DNA of 64,000 bases from Microbacterium sp. lyk4-40-TSB-66 (GCF_030209475.1 NZ_JARVRW010000010.1:124001-188000), one strand, 5' to 3'; shown: positions 6,863 to 15,406, numbered from the stretch's first letter. Program-made: numbers and translations. Notes: generated from the letters alone by a model not told the origin.

Positions 6863-8848
6863 GTGAGCGCCGTCCTGTCCTCCCCGTCGATCCCCCTGAC
6901 CCCCGCGACGACCGTAGCCCGCCGCCCGCGCGGCTGGACTCTCGGGCTGGTCGCGATCGGCTCCGTGGCGCTCGTCCTCACCGGATGGGAGGTCTGGGCG
7001 GGGACACCGTCGGAGTACTACGCGTCCATCGCGCTGTCGATGAGCCGATCCTGGTCGGACTTCCTCTTCGGCGCCGTCGACCCGGCCGGCACGGTCACGC
7101 TGGACAAGATCCCCGGCTCGTTCTGGATCCCCGCGCTGTTCGTCCGGGTCTTCGGATACTCCGCCTGGTCCGTCATCCTCCCCAACGCCTTCGCGGCGGT
7201 GGGTGCGGCCCTCGTCACCGCGGTCGCGGCGCGTCGGCTGGCAGGGGTGCGCGCCGGTCTCATCGCCGGAGCGGTCGTGGCGGTCACGCCGATCCTCGTG
7301 GCCGTCGCCCGGTCGAACCAGCCTGAGGCGTTCTTCGTGCTGGGAATCTCGCTCACCGCCTACGCGGCCGTCCGAGCCGTGCAGGAACGACGTGCGGGGT
7401 GGGTGGTCGCCGCCGGCGCCTTCATCGGGTTGTCGTTCCAGTTCTACATGCTCGAGGCCTGGGCGGTGTGGCCCGCGCTGGCGGCGGCCTACCTGTGCAC
7501 CCGGCAGTCGTGGGCGCGTCGCCTCGGCCACCTCGCCGTTGCCGGGGCGGTGAGTCTCGCGGCATCCCTCTGGTGGGTCGCGGTCGTCTCCCTCGTCCCC
7601 GCGGGGAGTCGTCCCTACATCGGCAGCACGCTCACGAACGACCCGTGGGAGATGGTGTTCGGCTACAACGGCCTCGGCCGGTTCTCGGCCACCGCCGACA
7701 GCGCCGCGTACGAGTCGTTCACCCCGCCGTTCTCGGGGGATCCCGGAGTCCTGCGTCTGTTCAACATCCAGCTCGCCGGCCAGGTCGCGTGGCTGCTGCC
7801 CGCTGCGGTGCTCGCTCTGGTGGTGCTCTGGGTGCTGCGCTTCCCCCGCCCGCTGGCGGTGCTGCTGACCGTATGGTTCGCGACGTTCGCGGCGATGTTC
7901 TCGGCGGTGTCGGGAATGCACCAGTTCTACACGGCCGCCCTCGCCGTCCCCCTCGGGCTCGTCGTGGCCACCGCCCTCGCGGTCGCCCGGCGGGCGGGTA
8001 AGACGTGGCCGCAGGTGGCCATCGTCGGTGTCGCCGGCGCGACCGCACTCGGGATCGGTCTCGCGTACGGCGGGTACAGCGTCCCCGTCGCGGTCGCCCA
8101 GGCCGCCGTGGCGGGGGTCGCGATCGCCCTCCTCCTCAGCCGCCACCGGGCCCGACCGGTGACGACCGTGGCGCTGCTGGTCGGGCTGCTGCTCACGCCC
8201 GCCGTGTGGTCGGCGGTGACGGTCGCGCACCCGAACTCCATCAATCCCGTCGCCGGCGGTGTCTCGACGATGTCGGGGGGCTTCGGTGCGGGGATGCCGG
8301 GCGGCGGTGGCCGTGGCGCGGCCGGACCGGGCGCGATGCCCGGGGGCGGCGGAGCACCCGGCGGCTCGTCGGCGCAGGGCGGGTTCGGACAGGCTCCCGG
8401 CTCGAGCGGTGGGCGCGGCGGGACCGACGGCGGTGGGGGACGCCCGTCCGGCGCATTCGGCGGCGGGTCGCCGCAGGGGACAGATCAGGGCGGCGTCGAC
8501 ACCACCCTTCTCACCTGGCTCACGCAGAACGCCGGTGGGTCGACCTACCTCGCCGCGACCTTCGGCGCCCAGTCGGCGGCGCAGCTCATCGTCGCCTCGG
8601 ACGGCGGATCGTTCCTCCCGATCGGCGGCTTCAACGGCACGGATGCCGTGCCCACCCTCGACGGGTTCGTCTCCCTCGTGCAGTCGGGACAGGTGCGCTA
8701 CGTCATCGACGAACAGCGGCGCGGGAGCGGCGGGACCGGTGGCGGCGACTCCTCGGACACGACGACGTCGGCGCAGATTCGGGAGTGGGTCGTGCAGAAC
8801 TGCGCGGTCGACGACAGCGCCCCCTCGACGGTCTACGCCTGCGGGTGA
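6863..8848 (+). CDS. GT39-like (ArnT/PMT_2) membrane glycosyltransferase
   Basis: Polytopic membrane protein of 661 aa with about 12 helices over residues 20-455, resembling the PMT_2/ArnT family that transfers a sugar from a polyprenyl-phosphate donor to an extracytoplasmic acceptor. The region after the first helix (WEVWAGTPSEYYASIALSMS) corresponds to the usual catalytic loop, although the classic DE pair is not obvious. Residues ~470-550 form a Gly/Ser/Pro-rich linker, followed by a compact C-terminal domain ending SAPSTVYACG. Actinobacterial members commonly have such glycine-rich inserts. It stands alone, so the acceptor is unknown. A -10 box at 6851 implies a leaderless mRNA. Confidence 0.8.
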   Translation: MSAVLSSPSIPLTPATTVARRPRGWTLGLVAIGSVALVLTGWEVWAGTPSEYYASIALSMSRSWSDFLFGAVDPAGTVTLDKIPGSFWIPALFVRVFGYSAWSVILPNAFAAVGAALVTAVAARRLAGVRAGLIAGAVVAVTPILVAVARSNQPEAFFVLGISLTAYAAVRAVQERRAGWVVAAGAFIGLSFQFYMLEAWAVWPALAAAYLCTRQSWARRLGHLAVAGAVSLAASLWWVAVVSLVPAGSRPYIGSTLTNDPWEMVFGYNGLGRFSATADSAAYESFTPPFSGDPGVLRLFNIQLAGQVAWLLPAAVLALVVLWVLRFPRPLAVLLTVWFATFAAMFSAVSGMHQFYTAALAVPLGLVVATALAVARRAGKTWPQVAIVGVAGATALGIGLAYGGYSVPVAVAQAAVAGVAIALLLSRHRARPVTTVALLVGLLLTPAVWSAVTVAHPNSINPVAGGVSTMSGGFGAGMPGGGGRGAAGPGAMPGGGGAPGGSSAQGGFGQAPGSSGGRGGTDGGGGRPSGAFGGGSPQGTDQGGVDTTLLTWLTQNAGGSTYLAATFGAQSAAQLIVASDGGSFLPIGGFNGTDAVPTLDGFVSLVQSGQVRYVIDEQRRGSGGTGGGDSSDTTTSAQIREWVVQNCAVDDSAPSTVYACG

Positions 8849-8887
8849 GCGGGGCGTGACCGGCAGCCGGGTCGCGGTCGTGCGGGT

Positions 8888-8974
8888 GCGGTCGCGGTCC
8901 CGTGTGGGTGAACGGTGCGGTAGCGGTCCCGTGTGGGCGAACGGTGCGGTCGCGGTCCGACGTCGGTGGGGTGT
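8888..8974. repeat. 29-bp tandem repeat, three copies
   Basis: Units begin at 8888, 8917 and 8946 with a GCGGTCGCGGTCC core, and a fourth start (GCGGTCTCGG) follows. Copies one and two differ at two positions. The array fills the gap between the convergent glycosyltransferase and hydrolase genes. Confidence 0.85.
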
Positions 8975-8986
8975 GCGGTCTCGGCC

Positions 8987-9784
8987 TCAGTGCCCTCGGG
9001 CGAGGAACTCCAGACCGGCCTCGCGGAACGACCGCGAACCGGGGGCGTTGACGTGGTGCCGCCCCGGGATGTCGGCGAATTCGCCCTGCGGGAGAAGCGA
9101 GGCCAGGCGGGCCGACTGATCGTGGATCGGATCCTGCGTGCCGGTGGCGATCAGCACCGGCTGCTGCGGAGGCGACGCCGGATCGGGGTCGGTCTCGCCC
9201 AGGCGCATCCCCTCGGCGATCGCGACCAGAGCGCGCAGGTCGTTTCCGGGGACCCGTTCGGCGAGGGAGACATACCGAAGAGTCGTCGCGTCTTCGACCG
9301 GCGTGCCGTGGTCGAGGAAGGCGCGGGCCTGGTCGACCTTCAGCCGGGCCAGGGGGCGGCCGTCGGGGATGCCGCCGAGGACCGCCCGCTCGACGTGTTC
9401 GGGCGCGTCGACCGCGAGCTGCCAGCCGACGCGACCGCCCAGTGAGTACCCGAGGTATCGGACCGAATCGAGCAGATAGGTGTCGAGCACCGCGACGAGG
9501 TCGGACACCAGGGTGGGCATCGTGTACGACGCGGCGTCGAAGGGCTTCTCGCTCGACCCGTGCCCGCGCTGGTCGACCGCCACGACGCGGAAGCCCGCGC
9601 GCAGCAGGTCGCGCACCCACCCGGTATTGACCCAGTTGTCGCGCGTGCTCGAGCCGAAGCCGTGGACGCACAGGACCGGGTCGGCGTCTGCGTCACCCCA
9701 CGTGTACGTGGCGAGGCGCACATTGTCGCCGACGATGACGTACTGCGGCGCGGGCATCTCGGTCAGGGCGGGGACGGCATCCAT
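8987..9784 (-). CDS. Alpha/beta-fold hydrolase
   Basis: Soluble alpha/beta hydrolase of 265 aa. The oxyanion motif HGFGSS is at 41-46, nucleophile Ser114 in GYSLGGR, acid Asp218 in GTQDPIHD and base His243 or His244 in GRHHVNAPGS. It follows the permease, monooxygenase and flavin reductase genes on the same strand by 110 bp, so it may hydrolyse a ring-opened or carbamate-type product of the monooxygenase, in the way RutD belongs with RutA (analogy only). The start is uncertain: ATG 9784 has AGGA/GGAGGA upstream, while ATG 9832 has no ribosome site. Confidence 0.82.
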   Translation of the reverse strand: MDAVPALTEMPAPQYVIVGDNVRLATYTWGDADADPVLCVHGFGSSTRDNWVNTGWVRDLLRAGFRVVAVDQRGHGSSEKPFDAASYTMPTLVSDLVAVLDTYLLDSVRYLGYSLGGRVGWQLAVDAPEHVERAVLGGIPDGRPLARLKVDQARAFLDHGTPVEDATTLRYVSLAERVPGNDLRALVAIAEGMRLGETDPDPASPPQQPVLIATGTQDPIHDQSARLASLLPQGEFADIPGRHHVNAPGSRSFREAGLEFLARGH

Positions 9785-9894
9785 TCCTCCGATCCTGGCA
9801 GATGCGCCGTCCTCGCCCGGGGTAGTGGTCATAGTGGTCTCACGGGTTTTCCGCGCGACCGTCGGGGTGTCCTGAGGGCCCGTGCTCCGGCCCC

Positions 9895-10458
9895 TCAGCC
9901 CGCTCCGGGCTCGATAACGGGGTCCCGCGGCGCCGGGTGGAACGTCCCGAACGCGGCGTCGTGGTGGAGCAGCGGCGGGTACTCGGGAGCGAGGCTCGAT
10001 CCGACGATCTCGAGCACGACGAGCAGATGGTCGCCCGCCGGATGCTCGGCCGCGACCGCGCACTCCAACCACACCGGTGAGCCGTACAGGGTCACCGCAC
10101 CCGAGGGGAGCTCGGTGTAATCGACTCCGTCGAAGCGCGCCGCGCTGTTGCGGGACGCCAGCTGATGCACCGACTCGCGGTGAGCGGCGCCCAGGATGCT
10201 GACTCCGAGTCGGGCCGCCCCGCGCAGGCGCGGCCAGGTGGACGAGTGCCTCTGGATCGAGAGCGACGCCATGGGCGGGTCGAAGCTCACGCCGGGGGCG
10301 AAGGAGGTCGCGACCATCACGGTGGGCGCTCCCTCCACCATCGCGGCGATGGCGACGACCCCCGTCGGAACCCCGGTGAACGTCGCCCGCACCCTGTCGG
10401 AGTCGAGGTTCCCGTAGGCCTCGTTCCACCCGTCGAATCGCAGGGGTCGATCACTCAT
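9895..10458 (-). CDS. Flavin reductase-like, FMN-binding split-barrel protein
   Basis: 187 aa, the length and pattern of NAD(P)H:flavin reductases that supply reduced flavin to two-component monooxygenases. The barrel begins at about residue 25 (FTGVPTGVVAIAAMVEG) and has the flavin phosphate-binding pattern ATSFAPGVSFDPPMASLSIQ at 50-69. The ATG overlaps the stop of the monooxygenase gene (ATGA), indicating coupled translation and a shared job: this protein is the likely reductase partner of the neighbour. Confidence 0.88.
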   Translation of the reverse strand: MSDRPLRFDGWNEAYGNLDSDRVRATFTGVPTGVVAIAAMVEGAPTVMVATSFAPGVSFDPPMASLSIQRHSSTWPRLRGAARLGVSILGAAHRESVHQLASRNSAARFDGVDYTELPSGAVTLYGSPVWLECAVAAEHPAGDHLLVVLEIVGSSLAPEYPPLLHHDAAFGTFHPAPRDPVIEPGAG

Positions 10459-11846
10459 GCGCTCGCCGCCCGCTCGATGCGCTCGTGCCGGTACGCGCTC
10501 CCCGGATGCGTGGCGGGAAGCCGATCGTCGTCATGCCCGAGCAGGCGTCGACGCATCGTGCCGCCCAGCGGCACCTCGGGCAGCATCCCGCGTTCCCGCA
10601 GGATCGGCACGACGAGGTCGATGAAGTCGCGGTAGGACGCCATCCCGCCGTAGGTGTACTCGATGAGGAACCCGTCGATGTCGGTGTGGTCCACGATCCG
10701 CTGCAGCTGATCGGCGACGGAGGTCGGCGTCCCGGTCACCCGGATGCCGCCGATCGAGGTCGTGATGCGATCGAGGATCTCCGCCACCGTCGGTGACTCG
10801 TCGCCCTGCTGGAACACGCCGAGCGTCGACTTGCCGACCTCGGTCGAGACGTCAGCCAGCGTGGCGTCGAGGGGGAAGGCCATTAGATCGACGCCGCTCC
10901 AGCCCATGAACAGTGCCGCCGCGGCCTCGCGGGACGGCGTGGCATCCAATTCCGCGCGCAGACGCTGCGCCTCCTCCTCCGTCTCGCCCACGATGATCGC
11001 CACCGCGTCGATGACCTTGATGTCGCCGGGGTCGCGTCCGTTCTCGACGGCACGGCTGCGCAGGTCCGCGACATTGGCCTTCACCACGTCGAGGTCGCGG
11101 TCCTGGATGAAGATGCACTCTCCGAAGCGTCCGGCAAAGGCCCGGCCCGCAGCAGACGTCCCCGCCTGCAGCAGCAGCGGGGTGCGCTGGGGCGACGGGA
11201 TCGCCGTGAAGTACCCATCGAGCGCGAAGTACTCACCCTCGTGCGTGATCCGGTGCACCTTCGACGGGTCGGCGTACGTGCGTGACGCCTTGTCGAACAC
11301 GACCGCGTCGTCATCCCAGCCGCCCTCCCAGAGCTTCAGTGAGAGTTCGAGGAATTCCGTGGCGCGGCGGTAGCGCTCGGCGTGAGGGGTGACGGCTGTC
11401 TGCCCGAGCAGCTTGGACAGGGCCACCTGGTTGTCACTGGTGACGATGTTCCAGGCGATGCGCCCCTGCGTGAGGTGATCCAGGGTCGTGAACGCACGGG
11501 CGTTCAGGTTGGGTTGCTGCGCCGTCGTCGACGCCGTGACGACGAAGCCGAGCCGGTCGACGGTCGCCGCGAGCCCTGACACGAGAAGCATCGGATCGTG
11601 CACGGGGATCTGCACCGCCTCGCGCACCACCACCTCGGGAACCGTGCCGTCGGGCTGCATCGGGTAGCCGAGCGCCTCGGCGAGGAAGAGGAAATCGAAG
11701 CCGCCGGCCTCGAGTTCTCGCGCCATGTTCTGCCAGTACGGCAGCGTCGCGAAGCCCTCGGTATCGCTGCGGGGATGGCTCCAAGCGTTGCTGATGAAGT
11801 TCGGCGTGAACTCCTCGAACGCGCCGAGGATGATCGTCTTGGTCAT
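10455..11846 (-). CDS. LLM-class flavin monooxygenase (NtaA/SnaA/DszA type)
   Basis: 463-aa luciferase-like monooxygenase of the class C two-component group, which uses reduced FMN made by a separate reductase. Features seen are the N-terminal strand TKTIILGAFEEF, PYWQNMARELEAGGFDFLF (38-56), the TIM-barrel segment FVVTASTTAQQPNLNARAF and GRIAWNIVTSDN, characteristic of NtaA-like enzymes. The family includes nitrilotriacetate, EDTA, dibenzothiophene-sulfone and pristinamycin enzymes and the riboflavin lyase RcaE described from Microbacterium. Coupling to an NCS1-type permease points to a nitrogen heterocycle, nucleobase-like or vitamin-like substrate (inference). It overlaps both neighbours by 4 bp. 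Confidence 0.88.
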   Translation of the reverse strand: MTKTIILGAFEEFTPNFISNAWSHPRSDTEGFATLPYWQNMARELEAGGFDFLFLAEALGYPMQPDGTVPEVVVREAVQIPVHDPMLLVSGLAATVDRLGFVVTASTTAQQPNLNARAFTTLDHLTQGRIAWNIVTSDNQVALSKLLGQTAVTPHAERYRRATEFLELSLKLWEGGWDDDAVVFDKASRTYADPSKVHRITHEGEYFALDGYFTAIPSPQRTPLLLQAGTSAAGRAFAGRFGECIFIQDRDLDVVKANVADLRSRAVENGRDPGDIKVIDAVAIIVGETEEEAQRLRAELDATPSREAAAALFMGWSGVDLMAFPLDATLADVSTEVGKSTLGVFQQGDESPTVAEILDRITTSIGGIRVTGTPTSVADQLQRIVDHTDIDGFLIEYTYGGMASYRDFIDLVVPILRERGMLPEVPLGGTMRRRLLGHDDDRLPATHPGSAYRHERIERAASA

Positions 11847-13270
11847 GCGGGTGCCCCTTGCGAGGACTCGGGTGCGGGGGAGTCGGTGGATGCGGATCCG
11901 GCGGATGATGGGACCGAGAACAGGCGGCGAAGCGGCGCGTAGATCGCGACGGCGACGACGAAGCCGACGATGAAGGTGATGTCGCCGAGGTCGGGGAGGG
12001 CGGCGGCGGCCGCGCCGACGTACAACGTCTGGTTCGAGAACAGACCGATCGACACCGCGAGCGCGACGACCATCGCGATAACTCCGGCGGGGTTGCGATA
12101 CGCCCGAGCGGTATAGGTCTCGGGCTCGACGTCGCGCACCGTCATCCGGTCGGCTATCACCACGCCCAGCCACGGAGCGATCCAGTAACCCATCACGAAG
12201 AGGAAGTTCTGGTAGCTCCCCACGTCGCCGAGTGCAAACACGGCCAGGACGATCCCGACGATCCCCACGCACACGACGATGGCCGCGCGGGAGAAGGCGG
12301 TCGGGAGACGGATGCCGACGGCGCCGAACGACAGCCCGCTCGAATACAGGTTGAGGGCGTTGGCGCACAGTGCCCCGCACCAGATCGCCAGGAGTGTGAA
12401 GGCTCCGAGCCAGTCCGGCAGCAGCGATGTGTACGAGGCGGTGGGGTTGTCGGCGCTCCACGCGGCGACCCCGACGGCGGTGACCGCCGCGGCACCGGCG
12501 ACCTGCAGCACGGAGCTCGAGCCCCACACGCCGATCGATGCGAAGACGCCCGCGCGGGTGGCATCCGAGGGGCGGAGATAACGGGAGTAGTCGGCGGCGA
12601 ACGGCGCCCACGCCACGGTGTATCCGAACGAGGTGCTGACGGCGAGCCAGAAGGCCCCGGGGATCGGCGCGGCGGGCGTCGATGGATCGGCCTGCGCAGC
12701 GATGAGGACGATCCCGACGGCGAAGATGACCGCCAGCGCGGGGAAGGCATAGCGCTCGAAGGCGTGGATGAGGTTGTAGCCGCAGAACGCGAGCGCGAGC
12801 GAGACCGCGGCGCTGATGAGCATGCACGGCAGTGTCGGAAGCCCGGTCAGCGCGGCGAGGGCGAAGCCACCGCTGACCGAGTTCACCGCGAACCACCCCA
12901 CACCGACCAGGACGGCATTGAGGAGGCCCGGGAGGCGGTTGCCGACGAATCCGAAAGCGCGTCGACTGATGACGAGCTGCGGCAGACCCGTGAGCGGCCC
13001 CCACCGCGTGAGCACGAAGTGGAACGCCGTGGCCGCGGTGTTGCCGAGCAGGATCGCAGCGATCGCCCCGGGCAGGTCCAGTCCGAAGTAGAGCACGGCG
13101 AGCGCGCCGACGAAGATGGTCGCGAACTCGAGGTTCGGGGAGGCCCATGTCCACAGCAGGTCGCGCGGACGGCCGTGGCGGTGGTCGAGGGGGATGGCCT
13201 CGACGCCGCCGGGCTCGATCGACGCGATCTTCGTGCCGTACTCTCGGGAAGTGATTTCGGGTGCGCGCAT
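11843..13270 (-). CDS. NCS1-family nucleobase/vitamin:cation symporter
   Basis: Integral membrane permease of 475 aa with 12 predicted helices. The N-terminus (EYGTKIASIEPGGVEAIPL, then RDLLWTWASPNLEFATIFVG) is typical of the NCS1 family (cytosine, purine, hydantoin, allantoin or thiamine-type transporters), with the GNTAATAFHFVLTRWGPLTG and GFVGNRLPGLL motifs of helices 2-3. The ATG at 13270 has a GGAGAGGA site 8-9 nt upstream. It is first in the four-gene operon, divergent from the XRE-cupin gene, and overlaps the monooxygenase start by 4 bp. It presumably imports the substrate of that enzyme. Confidence 0.88.
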   Translation of the reverse strand: MRAPEITSREYGTKIASIEPGGVEAIPLDHRHGRPRDLLWTWASPNLEFATIFVGALAVLYFGLDLPGAIAAILLGNTAATAFHFVLTRWGPLTGLPQLVISRRAFGFVGNRLPGLLNAVLVGVGWFAVNSVSGGFALAALTGLPTLPCMLISAAVSLALAFCGYNLIHAFERYAFPALAVIFAVGIVLIAAQADPSTPAAPIPGAFWLAVSTSFGYTVAWAPFAADYSRYLRPSDATRAGVFASIGVWGSSSVLQVAGAAAVTAVGVAAWSADNPTASYTSLLPDWLGAFTLLAIWCGALCANALNLYSSGLSFGAVGIRLPTAFSRAAIVVCVGIVGIVLAVFALGDVGSYQNFLFVMGYWIAPWLGVVIADRMTVRDVEPETYTARAYRNPAGVIAMVVALAVSIGLFSNQTLYVGAAAAALPDLGDITFIVGFVVAVAIYAPLRRLFSVPSSAGSASTDSPAPESSQGAPA

Positions 13271-13343
13271 GGCGCTGTCCTCTCCGTCGGTGGTGCGCGT
13301 TGTGTGTGGGGAACCGGGTGTGCACGTGCGGGTGGAGCACAAG

Positions 13344-13390
13344 GTGATAATCTGCAGTTATCACTGCTGACGATAACCGGGGGTTATAAC
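13344..13390. promoter_or_regulatory. Palindromic operator candidates between permease and regulator
   Basis: In the 124-bp divergent gap, GTGATAA (13344-13350) is mirrored by TTATCAC (13358-13364) with a 7-bp spacer; ATAACC (13373-13378) is mirrored by GGTTAT (13382-13387); and GTTATAAC is palindromic at 13383-13390. The shared ATAA/TTAT core suggests two sites for one dimeric regulator, most simply the adjacent XRE-cupin protein. TATAAC also looks like the -10 box of that gene. Confidence 0.65.
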
Positions 13391-13394
13391 GGGC

Positions 13395-13976
13395 GTGTTT
13401 CATGATGTTGAAGACTCGGGTTCGACGACGGGACCGGCGGACGGTATCGGCGCGCGAGTCCGGGACCAGCGGCGGGCACGCGGGTGGTCGATGCGCGAGT
13501 TGGCTCGCCGAGCCGGGGTGTCGCAGCCGTTCGTGTCGAAGTTGGAGAGCGCGCAGCTCGTTCCGAGCCTCGCCACCCTCTACGCGCTCGCCGATGCCCT
13601 CGACGTCGGCCCGTCGACCCTGCTCCCGCCGACCGGGGGAAGCAGCACGGCCGGCCGCGAGAGCCTGCATCTGACACTGGCCGACGGCACCGGCGTCGAG
13701 CACGTCGAACTGCTGGCGGGTGGCGCCGGAAAAGTCCTCCAGGCATACGAGTTCCGACTCGACGACGGCGAGGGCGACGAGTCGTGGTTCCAGCACTCCG
13801 GCGAGGAGTTCGTCTACGTCGTGGCGGGGGGACTCCTCTCCCAGCGCGACGGCCTCGACGAAATCGAACTCGCGGCAGGGGCGTCGTTCTCGATCGATCC
13901 GACGGTGCCGCACCGGTGGCGGGCCCTCTCCGGTGGTGCGACGTTCCTCCTCGTCTGCAGCGAGCACGTTCGTTGA
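13395..13976 (+). CDS. XRE-cupin transcriptional regulator
   Basis: 193-aa PuuR-like regulator. An N-terminal XRE helix-turn-helix (about 20-75, SMRELARRAGVSQPFVSKLE) is joined to a C-terminal cupin (about 95-190, QHSGEEFVYVVAGGLL and DPTVPHRWRA) that may bind the inducer. Proteins of this design usually repress nearby catabolic genes and lose DNA binding when the substrate or a product enters the cupin. It is divergent from the permease-monooxygenase operon with palindromes between them, so it is the probable local regulator. The GTG start lies 4 nt after TATAAC and has no ribosome site, so the mRNA may be almost leaderless. Confidence 0.88.
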   Translation: MFHDVEDSGSTTGPADGIGARVRDQRRARGWSMRELARRAGVSQPFVSKLESAQLVPSLATLYALADALDVGPSTLLPPTGGSSTAGRESLHLTLADGTGVEHVELLAGGAGKVLQAYEFRLDDGEGDESWFQHSGEEFVYVVAGGLLSQRDGLDEIELAAGASFSIDPTVPHRWRALSGGATFLLVCSEHVR

Positions 13977-14138
13977 TCGGAACGGAAGGGGCCGGATGAT
14001 GGGGAGCGTGACGCGGTCGAGGCGGATGTGCTGTTGCCGCGTGTGCGCTTCGGCATCGCGCACCGGGGCGGCCACCGTCGCGGGCCCGACTGTGTGTCCG
14101 CGAAGATGCGCGCCCACCCGCGCCGCCGGAGTGCCGGC

Positions 14139-14549
14139 GTGACGCCCGCGCACCGTCGTCTCGTCGCCCTGGCGGCGCTGGTGGTGGTGGTCGCGGCGGG
14201 GCTGGTCGTCGCCGAGGTCCTGCCGTCGTCGGTGACCACCGACATCGCGGGCGATGCCCTCTACGCCGTCGCCGTGTACACCGGACTCGTCCTGCTCCTG
14301 CCTCGGGCCCGCCGGCTGATCCTCGGGATCGCGGCGACCGGGTGGTGCGTCCTCGTCGAGGTGCTGCAGCTCAGCGGACTCCCGGCCGCGCTCGCCGAGC
14401 GCGTACCGCCGGTCGCGCTGGTGCTCGGGACGGGTTTCGACGCGCGCGACCTGGTCGTGTACGCGAGCGCGGTGCTCGTCGCCACCGCGGTCGATGCGGC
14501 GGTCAGCCGACGGGTGCCCCGCCGCGAGTCGTCCCTGGCCGATTCCTGA
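14139..14549 (+). CDS. DUF2809 family membrane protein
   Basis: About 136 aa with four hydrophobic helices. The sequence GDALYAVAVYTGLVLLLP, a Glu in WCVLVEVLQLSGLP and the late FDARDLVVYASAVLVAT match the DUF2809 pattern of small membrane proteins of unknown function. GTG 14139 was chosen because GGAG lies 7 nt upstream; an ATG at 14106 would add an Arg-rich leader. It is not obviously linked to its neighbours. Confidence 0.7.
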   Translation: MTPAHRRLVALAALVVVVAAGLVVAEVLPSSVTTDIAGDALYAVAVYTGLVLLLPRARRLILGIAATGWCVLVEVLQLSGLPAALAERVPPVALVLGTGFDARDLVVYASAVLVATAVDAAVSRRVPRRESSLADS

Positions 14550-14642
14550 CGCGTCGGGCGGGTGACCCCTCCTCCCCGGGGACGCTGCCGCGGCGGCGTC
14601 CGAGGCCCGGAGTAGGGTGACGGCGGACGAGAGGAGGCCCGC

Positions 14643-14939
14643 GTGATCGTGCGATTCGACGGCGACGTGTTCCGCTGGGAGGCCCGCAGCGACAGCGACT
14701 GGTACTTCGTCGCGCTCCCGCCCGAGTTGAGCGCCGACATCCGTGAAACGCAGACGTTCCGCCGGGGCTTCGGGGGCGTGCGGGTCGAGGCGACGATCGG
14801 CGGGTCGATCTGGCGCACGTCGATCTTCCCGCAGGCGGGCGAGGTCTACGTGCTCCCGCTCAAGCGTGCGGTGCGCGACGCCGAGGGGATCGAACCCGGA
14901 TCCACCGTCGTGGTCGACCTCTTCGTCCTCGACGCCTGA
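14643..14939 (+). CDS. DUF1905 domain protein
   Basis: Small soluble protein of 98 aa made of one DUF1905 beta-barrel (IVRFDGDVFRWEARSDSDWYF at the start, FGGVRVEATIGGSIWRTSIF centrally, LPLKRAVRDAEGIEPGSTV at the end). Many family members sit in front of a YdeI-like domain; this one is the domain alone. GAGGAGG precedes the GTG, and TAGGGT at ~14612 is a plausible -10 box. No function is established. It precedes the prepilin peptidase gene by 8 bp, so they are likely co-transcribed. Confidence 0.82.
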   Translation: MIVRFDGDVFRWEARSDSDWYFVALPPELSADIRETQTFRRGFGGVRVEATIGGSIWRTSIFPQAGEVYVLPLKRAVRDAEGIEPGSTVVVDLFVLDA

Positions 14940-14947
14940 GATCCCGG

Positions 14948-15406
14948 ATGCCATGGGCACTCGCCCCCGCGCTCACGGCGTTCGCGGTGCTCGGCGGCGT
15001 CCTCGCGGTGGTCGACGCCCGCACCCACCGCCTGCCCGACGCCATCCTCCTGCCGGGCGGCGCGACCGTGCTGGTGCTCCTGGGCGGAGCCGCCGTGACG
15101 ATGGGGGAGCCGCTGCGTGCGGTGGGGGTCGCCGGGGGAGCGGCGGGGGCGTTCGTCGCCTGCCTCACCGTGCACCTCGCCCGCCCCTCCGCGTTCGGCG
15201 GCGGTGACGTCAAGCTCGCGGGACTCTGCGGCGCGGTGCTCGGGTGGATCGGCCCCGAGGCGGTGGCATCCGGGATCGCGCTGGGCTTCATCGCCGGCGG
15301 GATCGCTTCGACCGGCGCCGTTCTCGCCGGGGCGCGCGATGCGTCGATCGCCTTCGGACCGTACCTGCTCGCGGGGGCTTGGGCACGTTTGCTGGTGGGT
15401 CCGTGA
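14948..15406 (+). CDS. Orphan A24-type prepilin peptidase
   Basis: Small polytopic aspartic peptidase of 152 aa with about five helices. The two catalytic Asp motifs are VVDARTHRLPD (about 21-31) and FGGGDVKLAG (80-89), and the C-terminal AFGPYLLAGAW is also family-typical. The N-terminal methyltransferase domain of PilD is missing, as in TadV/FppA-like short enzymes. No pilin, ATPase or Tad gene is visible within the window, so its substrates are encoded elsewhere. Its last codons and downstream flank are part of a 58-bp duplication. Confidence 0.87.
   Translation: MPWALAPALTAFAVLGGVLAVVDARTHRLPDAILLPGGATVLVLLGGAAVTMGEPLRAVGVAGGAAGAFVACLTVHLARPSAFGGGDVKLAGLCGAVLGWIGPEAVASGIALGFIAGGIASTGAVLAGARDASIAFGPYLLAGAWARLLVGP

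Noticed and set aside
10455..14960. Continuous reverse-strand open frame of 1501 codons
   Set aside because: Only its last 464 codons are the monooxygenase. The rest runs out of frame through the permease and antisense to the XRE-cupin, DUF2809 and DUF1905 genes, and has no family features.
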